Source of the DNA: Streptomyces sp. NBC_01497
GTDB taxonomy: Bacteria; Actinomycetota; Actinomycetes; Streptomycetales; Streptomycetaceae
DNA length: 64,000 nt
Direction of reading: 5' to 3'
Assembly (NCBI RefSeq): GCF_036250695.1
Contig: NZ_CP109427.1
Coordinates: forward strand, 3,162,001-3,226,000
The position numbers and the translations under genes are program-made. Below, one piece after another: positions 54,779 to 63,384 of the stretch; positions within the stretch are counted from its first letter, which is position 1; each line of letters begins with the position of its first letter. The notes under the pieces are model-generated. The model was not told where the DNA came from and searched no databases. It saw only the letters and a program-made list of their open reading frames with translations.

Positions 54779-55785
54779 GCACACCCTCCGGGCGGCAGAC
54801 GCCCGCGACGCCGTCCCGCGCGGGCGGCCCGTCCCGCCCCCCGGGCCTCTCCCGCCCGTCCGGCCCCTCCGGTCCCTTCACCAAGAGCCCGGGATGGCTC
54901 GACTGGTACGCGGACCCGTCGGCGCCCTCCTTCGTCCTGCCGGCGGGGACCGTCGACTCGCACTGCCACGTCTTCGGGCCCGGCGCCGCGTTCCCGTACG
55001 CCCCGGAGCGCAAGTACACGCCGTGCGACGCGGGCAAGGACCAGCTGTTCTCGCTCCGTGACCACCTCGGCATCAGCCGCAACGTCATCGTTCAGGCCAC
55101 CTGTCACGGCGCCGACAACAGCGCCATGGTCGACGCCGTCCGCGCGTCCGACGGCCGGGCCCGCGGCATCGCCACGGTCCGTCCCGACATCACCGACGCG
55201 GAGCTCGCCGAGCTCGACGCGGCGGGCGTGCGCGGGGTGCGGTTCAACTTCCTCAAGCGCCTGGTCAACGCGGCGCCGAAGGAGGATCTCGCGGTCATCG
55301 CCGCGCGGATCGCGCCCCTCGGATGGCACATCGTCATCTACTTCGAGAGCGCGGACCTCGAAGAACTGGAAGGCTTCTTCGCGTCGCTGCCCACCCCGCT
55401 CGTGGTCGACCACATGGGCCGGCCCGACGTGACGCAGCCCCTGGACGGCCCCGAATTCACGCGCTTCCTGCGTTTCGTCGACCGCAACGACGTATGGGTC
55501 AAGGTGACCTGTCCCGAACGGCTCACCGCCGGCGGGCGCCCGGCGCTCGCCGGTGAGACCGAGGCATATTCCGACGTCGTCCCCTTCGGGCGGCGGGTCG
55601 TCGAGGAATTCCCGGATGCCGTGCTGTGGGGCACCGACTGGCCCCATCCCAATCTCACCAGCCACATGCCCGACGACGGGCTGCTGGTCGACTACGTGCC
55701 ACGGGTGGCCGTAACCTCCGCACTGCGGCAGAAACTGCTCGTGGACAATCCGATGCGGCTCTACTGGCCCGGCGAAGGTGTCTGA
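54775..55785 (+). CDS. 2-pyrone-4,6-dicarboxylate lactonase (LigI-like amidohydrolase)
   Basis: Predicted to open the lactone ring of PDC to give 4-oxalomesaconate. 336 residues. After a Pro/Ser/Gly-rich 35-residue leader, the LigI signature [20 protein letters not shown] leads to KYTPCDA; later [10 protein letters not shown] and the catalytic Asp region [10 protein letters not shown]. LigI is a metal-independent member of the amidohydrolase superfamily. It marks this operon as a PDC pathway and not a plain gallate pathway. The ATG overlaps the aldolase stop. Confidence 0.9.
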   Translation: MSTPSGRQTPATPSRAGGPSRPPGLSRPSGPSGPFTKSPGWLDWYADPSAPSFVLPAGTVDSHCHVFGPGAAFPYAPERKYTPCDAGKDQLFSLRDHLGISRNVIVQATCHGADNSAMVDAVRASDGRARGIATVRPDITDAELAELDAAGVRGVRFNFLKRLVNAAPKEDLAVIAARIAPLGWHIVIYFESADLEELEGFFASLPTPLVVDHMGRPDVTQPLDGPEFTRFLRFVDRNDVWVKVTCPERLTAGGRPALAGETEAYSDVVPFGRRVVEEFPDAVLWGTDWPHPNLTSHMPDDGLLVDYVPRVAVTSALRQKLLVDNPMRLYWPGEGV

Positions 55786-55822
55786 GCCCCTTCCTACAAC
55801 CGTCTTCGAAAAGGGCCCGCCC

Positions 55823-57178
55823 ATGCTGAACTCCAATGCGAAGAACCGGCTCGACCGGCTACCGATCTCCAGATTCCACAAGATAACCCTGGTGGCCGTC
55901 TCCTTCGCCTACTTCTTCGAATTCGCGGACATCAACAGCTTCGCGGTCACCGCCCCCCGGCTGATCAAGCTCTGGGGCATCACCGTGAGCCAGGTGGCGT
56001 ACGTCACGTCACTGTCGTTCGTCGGCATGTTCTTCGGGTCCATCGTCGCCGCCTGGCTGGCGGACCGCTGGGGCCGCAAGAAAGCACTCAACATCACCAC
56101 GGTGTGTTTCAGCGTCTTCTCGCTGGCGTCGGTGTTCTCCTGGGACCTCGTCTCGCTCGGCGTGTTCCGGATCCTGACCTCGGCGGGGCTGTCGGCGATG
56201 ACCGTCGTGGCGGTCATCTACGTCGCCGAGATGTTCCCCTCCGCCAAGCGCGGCAAGTTCCAGGCGTACGCCATCGTCATCGGCATCTGCGGCACGCCCG
56301 TCACGAATTTCATCGCGAGTGCCGTCGTGCCGCTCAACGACTGGTCGTGGCGCCTGGTCTACCTGTGGGGCGCCCTCGGCATCGTCTACATGTTCTTCGC
56401 GCGGCACCTGAAGGAATCACCGCGGTGGTACGAGAACAAGGGCGACCACGCCACGGCCGACGCCGTGCTGATGGAAATCGAGCAGCAGGTCTCCGCCGAG
56501 ACGGGAGTGCTTCCCGAGGTGGCGCCTCCCGTCGAGGAGCCCGTACGGGAAAAGGCGCCGCTGCGGATCCTGCTCCAGAAGAAATACCTCTGGCCGACGC
56601 TGCTGCTCGTCGTCCTGTGGGTCACCCAGACCATCGGATTCTTCGGCTATTCCAGCTGGGCGCCCACCCTGCTGGCCCAGCATGGATTCAGCGTCCAGAA
56701 GTCCGTCTTCTATGTGGCTCTCAGCACGGCCGGGGCTCCCTTGGGCTCCTATCTCGCGGCGCTGGTGACCGACCGGTTCGAACGCAAGTGGTGCCTGGTC
56801 GGATTCGGCGCGGTCATCGCGGTGTGCGGCCTGTTCTACGGGCTGACGTTCAACCCGGTCCTGATCGTCGTCTTCGGCTTCCTCGTCAACCTCTTCGAGC
56901 GCGGCTACACGGCGCTGGGTTACGCGTACTCGCCGGAACTCTTCGACACGCACGCCCGCTCGCTCGGCACCGGGGTCTCCTACGGGCTCGGACGGCTCTC
57001 CAACGCGGCCGGCCCGCTGATCATCGCGGGTCTGTACAACGGCTCCGGTTACAAGAGCGTCTTCTTCTTCATCGCGGGCACCTGGATGTTCGGCTCGCTC
57101 GTCCTCGCCGTCTTCGGTCCGAGAACGAAACAGGTCCCCGCCGCGCTCGCGGGGGTCAAGGAACCGGTCCGCGCCTGA
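55823..57178 (+). CDS. MFS transporter, last gene of the PDC/oxalomesaconate operon
   Basis: 451 residues with 12 predicted helices. The MFS 2-3 loop is ADRWGRKKALN, and SPRWYENKG after helix 6 is of the sugar/organic-acid porter type. FFEFADINSFAVTAPRLIK near the start contains acidic residues that suggest proton coupling. Its position points to uptake of the pathway substrate, perhaps PDC or a related aromatic-derived dicarboxylate (inference). The ATG at 55823 has AAGGG upstream. Confidence 0.88.
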   Translation: MLNSNAKNRLDRLPISRFHKITLVAVSFAYFFEFADINSFAVTAPRLIKLWGITVSQVAYVTSLSFVGMFFGSIVAAWLADRWGRKKALNITTVCFSVFSLASVFSWDLVSLGVFRILTSAGLSAMTVVAVIYVAEMFPSAKRGKFQAYAIVIGICGTPVTNFIASAVVPLNDWSWRLVYLWGALGIVYMFFARHLKESPRWYENKGDHATADAVLMEIEQQVSAETGVLPEVAPPVEEPVREKAPLRILLQKKYLWPTLLLVVLWVTQTIGFFGYSSWAPTLLAQHGFSVQKSVFYVALSTAGAPLGSYLAALVTDRFERKWCLVGFGAVIAVCGLFYGLTFNPVLIVVFGFLVNLFERGYTALGYAYSPELFDTHARSLGTGVSYGLGRLSNAAGPLIIAGLYNGSGYKSVFFFIAGTWMFGSLVLAVFGPRTKQVPAALAGVKEPVRA

Positions 57179-57305
57179 GCCGGGACGTCCGCGTCACAGG
57201 GGAGGCGGCGCGGACGGGCCCGGGGCCCGGACGGGCCCGGCACGGGAGCCGGGCCCGTCCGGGCTCCGGCGCGTAACCCGCGTACGGCGGGCTCGTTGCC
57301 CCGGT

Positions 57306-58661
57306 GTGCCCGAGACCTCCTTCCGTCCCGTGCCAGGCCCACGAGGGTTGCCGCTGCTGGGAAACCTGCCGGCCTTCGGGCGGGACCCCCTGGCGTTCCT
57401 GGAGTGTCTGCGCGACGACTTCGGTGACGTGGTGACCTGGTCGCTCGGTCCGCGGCGGAGCCTGTTCCTCTCCCATCCCGAGCACATCGGGGAACTCCTC
57501 GGGGCGGACGAACACCGCTTCGGCACGCTCGACGTCAGCTGGGCCTTCCGACAGCTCGTCGGCGACAGTGTCCTGCGCAGCCAGGGTGCCGACTGGCGGC
57601 GCAAACGCTCGCTGGTGCAGCCCGCCGTCCGGCCCCGCCAGGTACGCGGATACGCCACGATCATGGTCGACAGCGCCACCGCGCTCGCCGACCGCTGGCA
57701 GGACGGGGACCGGATCGACGTTCTGCGCGAGATGAGCCTGCTGACGCAGCGGGTCGTCGTCCGCAGCCTCTTCGGCAATGAGACCGGTAGCCGGGCACGG
57801 ACGCTCAGCACCGCGATGTCGGCCGCCGGACGAGAGATCCACGCCGAGCTGCGGGGATGCGGTCTCCTCGTGCCGTCATTCGTCCGCACTCCGGCACGGC
57901 GGCGCATGCTCGCCGCCGTGGCGACGATCGACGCCGAGATCGACCGGCTCGTCCAGGCACGGGTCCGGCGGACGCCGGGGCCGGCCGGCGACCACGACGA
58001 TCTGCTGGACAGACTGCTCGCCGCCCGCGACGACCGGGGTAGAGCGCTCACCCCCCGGGAAGTCAGGGACGAGGCGGTGACCCTGTGGGGCGCCGGTCAC
58101 GAGACCACGGCCACGGCACTGGCCTGGTCCTGGTACCTCCTGGCCACATCCGAGGACGCCCGGGCCAGGCTCGCCGCGGAGCTCGGAGGCCTCCTCGCCG
58201 GACGGCCGCCGACCATCGCCGACTACGAACGGCTGACCTGGACCGGTCAGATCGTCAAGGAGTCGCTGCGCCTGTATCCCCCCGCGTGGGTCACTCCGCC
58301 GCGGGTCGCGCACGCGGGCGCCACGCTCGGCGGAAGGCCGGTCCGCCCCGGGACGGCGGTCTGGTGCAGCCCGTGGGCCACCCACCGTGACCCGCGATGG
58401 TTCCCCGATCCTTCGGTCTTCCGCCCCGAACGCTGGGACCCGGATGAGACGGCCGCCCTTCCCCCGTACGCCTGGTTCCCGTTCGGGGGCGGGCCTCGCG
58501 GCTGCCTCGGCGCACGGTTCGCCCTCGTGCAGCTCACGCTCGTCCTCGCGACGCTGGCCCAGCGTTTCCACGTGGACGTGGACCCGGGCGGGACCGCTCC
58601 GAGGGCGGGGCTGCAACTCCAGCCCTCCGGCCCCCTGCACGCCACGCTTCGCGCCCACTGA
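57306..58661 (+). CDS. Cytochrome P450
   Basis: Heme monooxygenase of 451 residues, soluble. The I-helix oxygen motif is AGHETT (263-268), the K-helix ExxR is Glu319-Ser-Leu-Arg322, and the heme loop is FPFGGGPRGCLGARFA with Cys400 as the axial ligand. The N-terminus (FRPVPGPRGLPLLGNLPAFG) is like that of CYP102/CYP4-type bacterial P450s acting on fatty acids or terpenes; the true substrate is unknown. No ferredoxin or reductase gene is adjacent. It is convergent with the ACP-based block, so it may or may not belong to it. Confidence 0.93.
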   Translation: MPETSFRPVPGPRGLPLLGNLPAFGRDPLAFLECLRDDFGDVVTWSLGPRRSLFLSHPEHIGELLGADEHRFGTLDVSWAFRQLVGDSVLRSQGADWRRKRSLVQPAVRPRQVRGYATIMVDSATALADRWQDGDRIDVLREMSLLTQRVVVRSLFGNETGSRARTLSTAMSAAGREIHAELRGCGLLVPSFVRTPARRRMLAAVATIDAEIDRLVQARVRRTPGPAGDHDDLLDRLLAARDDRGRALTPREVRDEAVTLWGAGHETTATALAWSWYLLATSEDARARLAAELGGLLAGRPPTIADYERLTWTGQIVKESLRLYPPAWVTPPRVAHAGATLGGRPVRPGTAVWCSPWATHRDPRWFPDPSVFRPERWDPDETAALPPYAWFPFGGGPRGCLGARFALVQLTLVLATLAQRFHVDVDPGGTAPRAGLQLQPSGPLHATLRAH

Positions 58662-58733
58662 GAAGCGGTGGCTGCCCGCGACCGTACGCCGACTGGCCGA
58701 CTGGTGGATCCGGGGCGCGCGGGCCGTGCGGGC

Positions 58734-58767
58734 CCCGTGCGGCCCGGTGTCCGTGGGGCCGCACGGG
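58734..58767. terminator. Bidirectional hairpin terminator
   Basis: Perfect 12-bp arms, CCCGTGCGGCCC (58734-58745) and GGGCCGCACGGG (58756-58767), ten-base loop, between the convergent P450 and thioester-reductase-like genes. Confidence 0.8.
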
Positions 58768-58793
58768 AGCGTCCGGCTGTCACCGGGCCGGGT

Positions 58794-59825
58794 TCACCGC
58801 GTCAGCAGGGTCCACGGGTCGGGCGAGGCCAGGGCCAGGCGGGGTCTGCGGGCCGCCCAGTGGCGTACCGCCGTCTCCAGGACGGCGCCCGGGTCCTCGA
58901 CCGGGTGAGTGGGTTCGAAGGGCGAGGTCATGCTCGTGTAGCTCTGGAACATCGCCAGCAGTCGCACGGCCTGCTGCTGGAACGGCGACAGGTACGCGTC
59001 CGCCAGCGGCAGGAAGAACCGGTTCCACGCCTCCGTCGGCACGAACGGCGGCTGGTCGATCGGGGCCACCCCGTTCGCCTCCCTGATCTCGTTCAGGGTC
59101 CGGCACGCGATCCCGATCAGCGACGCGAGGCGCAGGCTGTCAGCGCCGCCCGCGATCACCCCCACCACCGGTTCGTCCGGCGGGGGCCCGAGCGCCGCGC
59201 GGGCCACGACGTCCGCGACCTCGTCCACCGGGCTGATCTCCGCGTACCCCTCGGGATCACCCACGATGACCGCCGCCGTCCCCGACACCAGCGCCTGGAG
59301 GATGGTGTAAGGACCCGAGAAGCGGGAGATCTCCCCGCTGTCGCGGCGGCCCATGATCAGTGGCGGCCTGACGATCGTCAGCGGGCCCGCGTGCTCGTCG
59401 CGCGCCACGCGTTCACAGACGGCCTTCGACCACTCGTAGCCGTTGCGGTACCCCTCGAACTCGGCGCCCCGCAGGTCCTGCGCTGAACGCTCGCCGCCGA
59501 CGTACGCCGTCGAGACGTGCACGACGTGCGTGTCGCGGTCCGCGAGGCGCAGCACCGAGCGCAGGGGTGCGATGTTCGCCGCCTCGGCCTCCTGCCGGCT
59601 CAGCGTCCACCGCGTCGAGGCCGCGCAGTGCACGATCACGTCCCAGTGGCCCCCGAGCGGGGCGGGCGGCGGCTCCGCGCCGATCGTCCAGCGGGTCACC
59701 GCCGAGTCGCGGGCCCGCCGCGCCACCGCCGTGACCGCGGCCCGTGCGCCGTCCGGCTCCGCCCGCAGCCTGCCGACCACTTCCGTACCCACGACGCCTG
59801 TCGCGCCCGTGACCAGCGTCCGCAC
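58794..59825 (-). CDS. NAD(P)-dependent extended SDR, thioester-reductase-like
   Basis: 343 residues. The Rossmann motif [13 protein letters not shown] is at the N-terminus, HVSTAYVGG supplies the Ser/Thr, and the catalytic pair is Tyr-x-x-x-Lys in [26 protein letters not shown] and [14 protein letters not shown] are typical of the Male-sterility/NAD_binding_4 type that reduces carrier-bound thioesters to aldehydes, though ordinary epimerase activity is possible. Last gene in a tight minus-strand block with ketosynthase, ACP and aminotransferase. Confidence 0.82.
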   Translation of the reverse strand: MRTLVTGATGVVGTEVVGRLRAEPDGARAAVTAVARRARDSAVTRWTIGAEPPPAPLGGHWDVIVHCAASTRWTLSRQEAEAANIAPLRSVLRLADRDTHVVHVSTAYVGGERSAQDLRGAEFEGYRNGYEWSKAVCERVARDEHAGPLTIVRPPLIMGRRDSGEISRFSGPYTILQALVSGTAAVIVGDPEGYAEISPVDEVADVVARAALGPPPDEPVVGVIAGGADSLRLASLIGIACRTLNEIREANGVAPIDQPPFVPTEAWNRFFLPLADAYLSPFQQQAVRLLAMFQSYTSMTSPFEPTHPVEDPGAVLETAVRHWAARRPRLALASPDPWTLLTR

Positions 59826-59831
59826 GCCGCC

Positions 59832-61103
59832 TCACCCGTTTCCCGCGGCCAGGGCGCCGGGCCCCGGTACCAGCACCACACACGCGTTCTGCCCGCCGAA
59901 CCCGAACGAGTTCGACAGCACGGGCCGCCCCGGCGTGATCCGCCGCGACTGACCGATCACCACATCCACCAGGCCCGCCTCGGGGGAGCCCAGCGTGTTC
60001 GCCACCGCCGGGACGACCCCGCGGCCCGCGCACAGCAGCGCCAGGGCCGCCTCCAGCGCGCCCGAGCCGCCGATGAGGTGCCCGGTGACCCCCTTGACCG
60101 CCGTCAGCGGCGGCGGCCCGCCGGCGAAGCAGCGGTCCACGGCCCGCGCCTCCGCCCGGTCGTTGAGCACCGTGGACGTGCCGTGCGCGTTGATGTGCCC
60201 GATGTCCCCGGTCCCGAGTTCCGCGTCCTCGATCGCCAGCCGCATGCACTCCGCCGCCATGGCGCCGTCCTCGTGCGGGGCCACGATGTGGAAGCCGTCG
60301 CAGTTCGTCGCGTAGCCGGCGACCTCGCCGTAGATCCGCGCGCCGCGCGCCACCGCCGCGTCCCACCGCTCCAGCACCAGCGCCGCCCCGCCCTCGCCCA
60401 TGACGAATCCGTCCCGGTCGGTGTCGAACGGCCTGCTGGCCCGGTGCGGTTCGTCCTGCCGGACGGACAGCGCCCGCATCTTCGCGAAGCCGCCCATGAT
60501 GACCGGGGTGACGGGCGTGTCCACACCGCCCACGACCGCCGCGTCGAGCTCCCCGTAGCGGATGCGGCGCGCGGCCTCGCCGATCGCCGTCGTGCCGCTC
60601 GCGCAGGCCGTCGCGTACGTCGTGCAGGCGCCCCGGAACCCGAACCGCATGGCCACCCGGCACGCGGCCGCGTTCGCCATCGTCCTGGGCACGGTGTGCA
60701 CGGGCATCCCCATCGGTTCCGCGCCGTGGTCGAAGGTGTTGCCCTCCATCGCGGCCAGTCCCCCGACGCCCGTGCCCACCTGCACGCCCACCCGCTCCGG
60801 TGGCAACGCGGCCAGGGCCGGCGCACCCGCGTCGGTGACGGCGTCGACGGCCGCGCACAGCAGCAGCTCCGCCGCCCGGTCGATCTGCCGCCGCTCGCGC
60901 CGTGTCACGTACGGCTCCACGTCGAACTCCGGTACCAGGCAAGCGATCCGGACCCGCAGCTCCACATCGTCCAGGTGCTTGGCGAGGGTTGCCGTGGAGC
61001 GTGCCGCCAGGACCGTGCCGTACGCCTCCTCCACGCCGACGCCCGCCGGGCACTTGATCCCGAGCCCGGTGACGGCGACCCGCGCACGGCCCCCGGTGCT
61101 CAT
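59832..61103 (-). CDS. Beta-ketoacyl-ACP synthase (KS, FabF-like)
   Basis: Condensing enzyme of 423 residues. The catalytic triad is complete: Cys167 in ATACASGT, His307 in NAHGTST and His342 in [12 protein letters not shown] (Lys337). It ends [14 protein letters not shown], the standard KS close. It is a stand-alone KS, not part of a modular polyketide synthase. The start overlaps the ACP stop by four bases (ATGA), so it surely works with that ACP. No chain-length-factor partner is in view. Confidence 0.93.
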   Translation of the reverse strand: MSTGGRARVAVTGLGIKCPAGVGVEEAYGTVLAARSTATLAKHLDDVELRVRIACLVPEFDVEPYVTRRERRQIDRAAELLLCAAVDAVTDAGAPALAALPPERVGVQVGTGVGGLAAMEGNTFDHGAEPMGMPVHTVPRTMANAAACRVAMRFGFRGACTTYATACASGTTAIGEAARRIRYGELDAAVVGGVDTPVTPVIMGGFAKMRALSVRQDEPHRASRPFDTDRDGFVMGEGGAALVLERWDAAVARGARIYGEVAGYATNCDGFHIVAPHEDGAMAAECMRLAIEDAELGTGDIGHINAHGTSTVLNDRAEARAVDRCFAGGPPPLTAVKGVTGHLIGGSGALEAALALLCAGRGVVPAVANTLGSPEAGLVDVVIGQSRRITPGRPVLSNSFGFGGQNACVVLVPGPGALAAGNG

Positions 61104-61369
61104 GCGGTCGCGGCCAGACGCTGGACGAGCAGGTCGATGGCGTGCCCCACCGTCCGCGCGGAGGTCAGGTCCGACACCGGGATCTTCATGGCGAGGGTCT
61201 TCTCCAGCCGCGCCCCGACCTCCATCAGTTCCAGGCTGTCGATGCCGTAGTCGTCGAGCAGGTCGGTCGCGTCGTCGATGTCCTCGGGCTCGACGCCGAG
61301 CACGCCGGAGATCGCCGTGCGGACGAGGTGCGCCAGGTCCTCACGGCCGTGGATGTCCGTGGTGGTCAT
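61100..61369 (-). CDS. Acyl carrier protein
   Basis: 89 residues, acidic four-helix carrier with the phosphopantetheine site Ser45 in [12 protein letters not shown]. Other helices: [19 protein letters not shown] and [17 protein letters not shown] dedicated ACP separate from that of fatty acid synthesis, coupled to the downstream KS and three bases after the aminotransferase gene in gene order. Confidence 0.95.
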   Translation of the reverse strand: MTTTDIHGREDLAHLVRTAISGVLGVEPEDIDDATDLLDDYGIDSLELMEVGARLEKTLAMKIPVSDLTSARTVGHAIDLLVQRLAATA

Positions 61370-61372
61370 CAG

Positions 61373-62887
61373 TCACTTCCTGTCGTTCGATGCCGATGCG
61401 GATACCGGGTCGGGCAGCGGGTCGGACACCGGTGCCGACGGCGACACGGATTCCGACGCGCGGGCGGGCGCGGAGGCCCGCCGGGTGGCGGGCGTCGCGA
61501 CCGGGGCCGGGGCCCGTGCCGGGGCCGGGGCCGGGGCCGTTTCCGGCGCGGTGCGTGCGGCGACGGTGATCGCCGCGTCGAGGATCTCCGCCGCCTCCGC
61601 GATGTCCGCCTCCGTGCTCACCAGCGGCGGCAGCAGCCGTACGGTCGTGGGGCGGCCCAGACAGGGCGACACCAGCAGCCCCGCGCCCGCGAGTTCGACC
61701 ACCACCGACCCGGCCGCCCGCGCGCTCGTGAAGTCGATCCCGCGCAGCAGACCCCGGCCGCGCACCGCACCGACCACCCCGGGGTGCCGGGCCGCGAGCC
61801 GCGTCAGGGCGCCGTCGAGCGCGTCGGCCAGTACCACGCCCCACGCGGCGAGCTCCTCGATCGCGGTCAGGGCCGGATCCAGTGCGGCGCAGCTCATCGG
61901 GTGGCCGCCGAACGTCGCCGAGTGCAGGAACGGGTCCTTCGCCAGCGGCTCGTACATCTCCTCGGTGCACACCACGGCCGACAGCGGTACGACACCGCCG
62001 CCCAGCGGCTTGCCGGCCAGCACGGCGTCCACGGGCAGCCCGGCGGCGAGCGCGACCGACGGCTCCCCGCACCGCCGCAGCCCGCACTGGATTTCGTCGG
62101 CGACGGCGAACGCGCCGTGCGCGTGCGCGTCCGCGCACCAGCGCCGTAGGACGTCGGGCGGCAGGACGGCGGCGCCGTTCTCCCCCTGCACCGGCTCGAA
62201 GACGACCGCCGCCACGCCCGGGCCGCGCGCTGTCTCGCGCCGTACGGCGTCGGCGTCCTCCGCCGCGACATGGACGACGTCCGTCTCGGTACCGAGCAGG
62301 CCGGTCCGGTAGAGCGGGCTGTGGGTGAGGCCCAGCGCGCCGAGCGACTTGCCGTGGAAGGCGCCGCGCACCGCGAGGACGCGGCTCCTGCCGGTCGCGA
62401 GGCGCGCGAGTTTCACCGCGACTTCGACGGCGTCGGCGCCGTTCAGCCCGAAGTACACCTTGGACAGGGCCTGTCGACCCGAGCCGGCGTCGGTATCCGC
62501 GTCCGCGAAGTAGCCGGCGAGCCGCGCCGCCGCCCGCGCCGCGACCGGGTTGGCGAGGCTGCGTGTCGAGGTCGGCATCGAGTCGAGCTGGGCGCGGACC
62601 GCGGCGAGCACGGCCGGGTGGCGATGGCCGAGAAGGGTCACCGCGTACGAGCCGAAGTCCAGTGCGGTGCGCCCGTCCGACAGCGTCACCCGGCAGCCGT
62701 CGGCCGACGCCTCGGTCGCGCCCCGGCCCGCGAACGAACCGGTCAGCGCCAGCTTCGGCGAGAGATGCCGGCGGATCAGGTCGAACGGGTCGGCGCCCGA
62801 GGAGTCCCCGTGCCGGGGAGCGGCGGTGGTACGGGCGGGGCCCGCGGGCCGGGAAGGCCGCGCGGCCCGCGCGGACGAGGCGGTCAT
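61373..62887 (-). CDS. Class III (PLP-dependent) aminotransferase
   Basis: 504 residues. Family features: FEPVQGENGAAVLPPDVL, the PLP-ring Asp264 in AVADEIQCGLRR, and the Schiff-base Lys293 in LAGKPLGGGVVP; HSATFGGHPMSCAA follows. Class III enzymes move amino groups from or to terminal amines and omega positions, which fits making an amine from an aldehyde. About the last 55 residues are an Ala/Pro/Ser tail without family counterpart. The ATG overlaps the stop of the SRPBCC gene. Confidence 0.93.
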   Translation of the reverse strand: MTASSARAARPSRPAGPARTTAAPRHGDSSGADPFDLIRRHLSPKLALTGSFAGRGATEASADGCRVTLSDGRTALDFGSYAVTLLGHRHPAVLAAVRAQLDSMPTSTRSLANPVAARAAARLAGYFADADTDAGSGRQALSKVYFGLNGADAVEVAVKLARLATGRSRVLAVRGAFHGKSLGALGLTHSPLYRTGLLGTETDVVHVAAEDADAVRRETARGPGVAAVVFEPVQGENGAAVLPPDVLRRWCADAHAHGAFAVADEIQCGLRRCGEPSVALAAGLPVDAVLAGKPLGGGVVPLSAVVCTEEMYEPLAKDPFLHSATFGGHPMSCAALDPALTAIEELAAWGVVLADALDGALTRLAARHPGVVGAVRGRGLLRGIDFTSARAAGSVVVELAGAGLLVSPCLGRPTTVRLLPPLVSTEADIAEAAEILDAAITVAARTAPETAPAPAPARAPAPVATPATRRASAPARASESVSPSAPVSDPLPDPVSASASNDRK

Positions 62888-63384
62888 GGCGCGGCCACCT
62901 CCGCCCCGGCCCCCGTGCCCGCACCGCCGGGTCCTGCCGCGCCCTCCCCGAGAAGGCGGCGCTCCAGCGCGGTGAGCATCTGTGCCGCGTTCTCCCGCAG
63001 CGCGTCGGCGGCGACGGGGTTGAGCATGTCCGCGAGCAGCGGGATGCCGATGTCGAAGTCCACGTGCAGCGAGACCGTGCTGTGGCCGCCCTCGGCGGGC
63101 CGTACGCCCCAGTGGCCGACGAACTCGCCGAGGTCGCCGCTGACCTGCCGGAAGTCGAAGCGCCGGGCGCCGTGGTCGATCACCTCGTCCTCCGTCCAGC
63201 GCAGGAGGGACCCCTTGAGGCGCACCGACCAGGCGGTGGTGCGGTGCGCGGCGTCGGCCTGCGCGGTGAGCGTCACGTCCTCCACGTTGTCCATGCAGGC
63301 GGGGTAGCGCTCGACGTCCACCACAGCGGCCCACGCGTCCTCGGGGGGCACGGCGATGGGCAGGTCCACCTCTACTCGGGGCAT
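62884..63384 (-). CDS. SRPBCC (polyketide cyclase/dehydrase-like) protein
   Basis: 166 residues of the START/Bet v1 fold: RVEVDLPIAVPPEDAWAAVV, DVERYPACMDNVEDVTL, VSLHVDFDIGIPLLADMLNP and a C-terminal helix. Members act as aromatase/cyclases or bind hydrophobic ligands; the stand-alone KS and ACP make a role in handling the acyl-ACP product likely. The ATG at 63384 has AGGAA seven bases upstream and overlaps the end of the GNAT gene by 13 bases. Confidence 0.85.
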   Translation of the reverse strand: MPRVEVDLPIAVPPEDAWAAVVDVERYPACMDNVEDVTLTAQADAAHRTTAWSVRLKGSLLRWTEDEVIDHGARRFDFRQVSGDLGEFVGHWGVRPAEGGHSTVSLHVDFDIGIPLLADMLNPVAADALRENAAQMLTALERRLLGEGAAGPGGAGTGAGAEVAAP

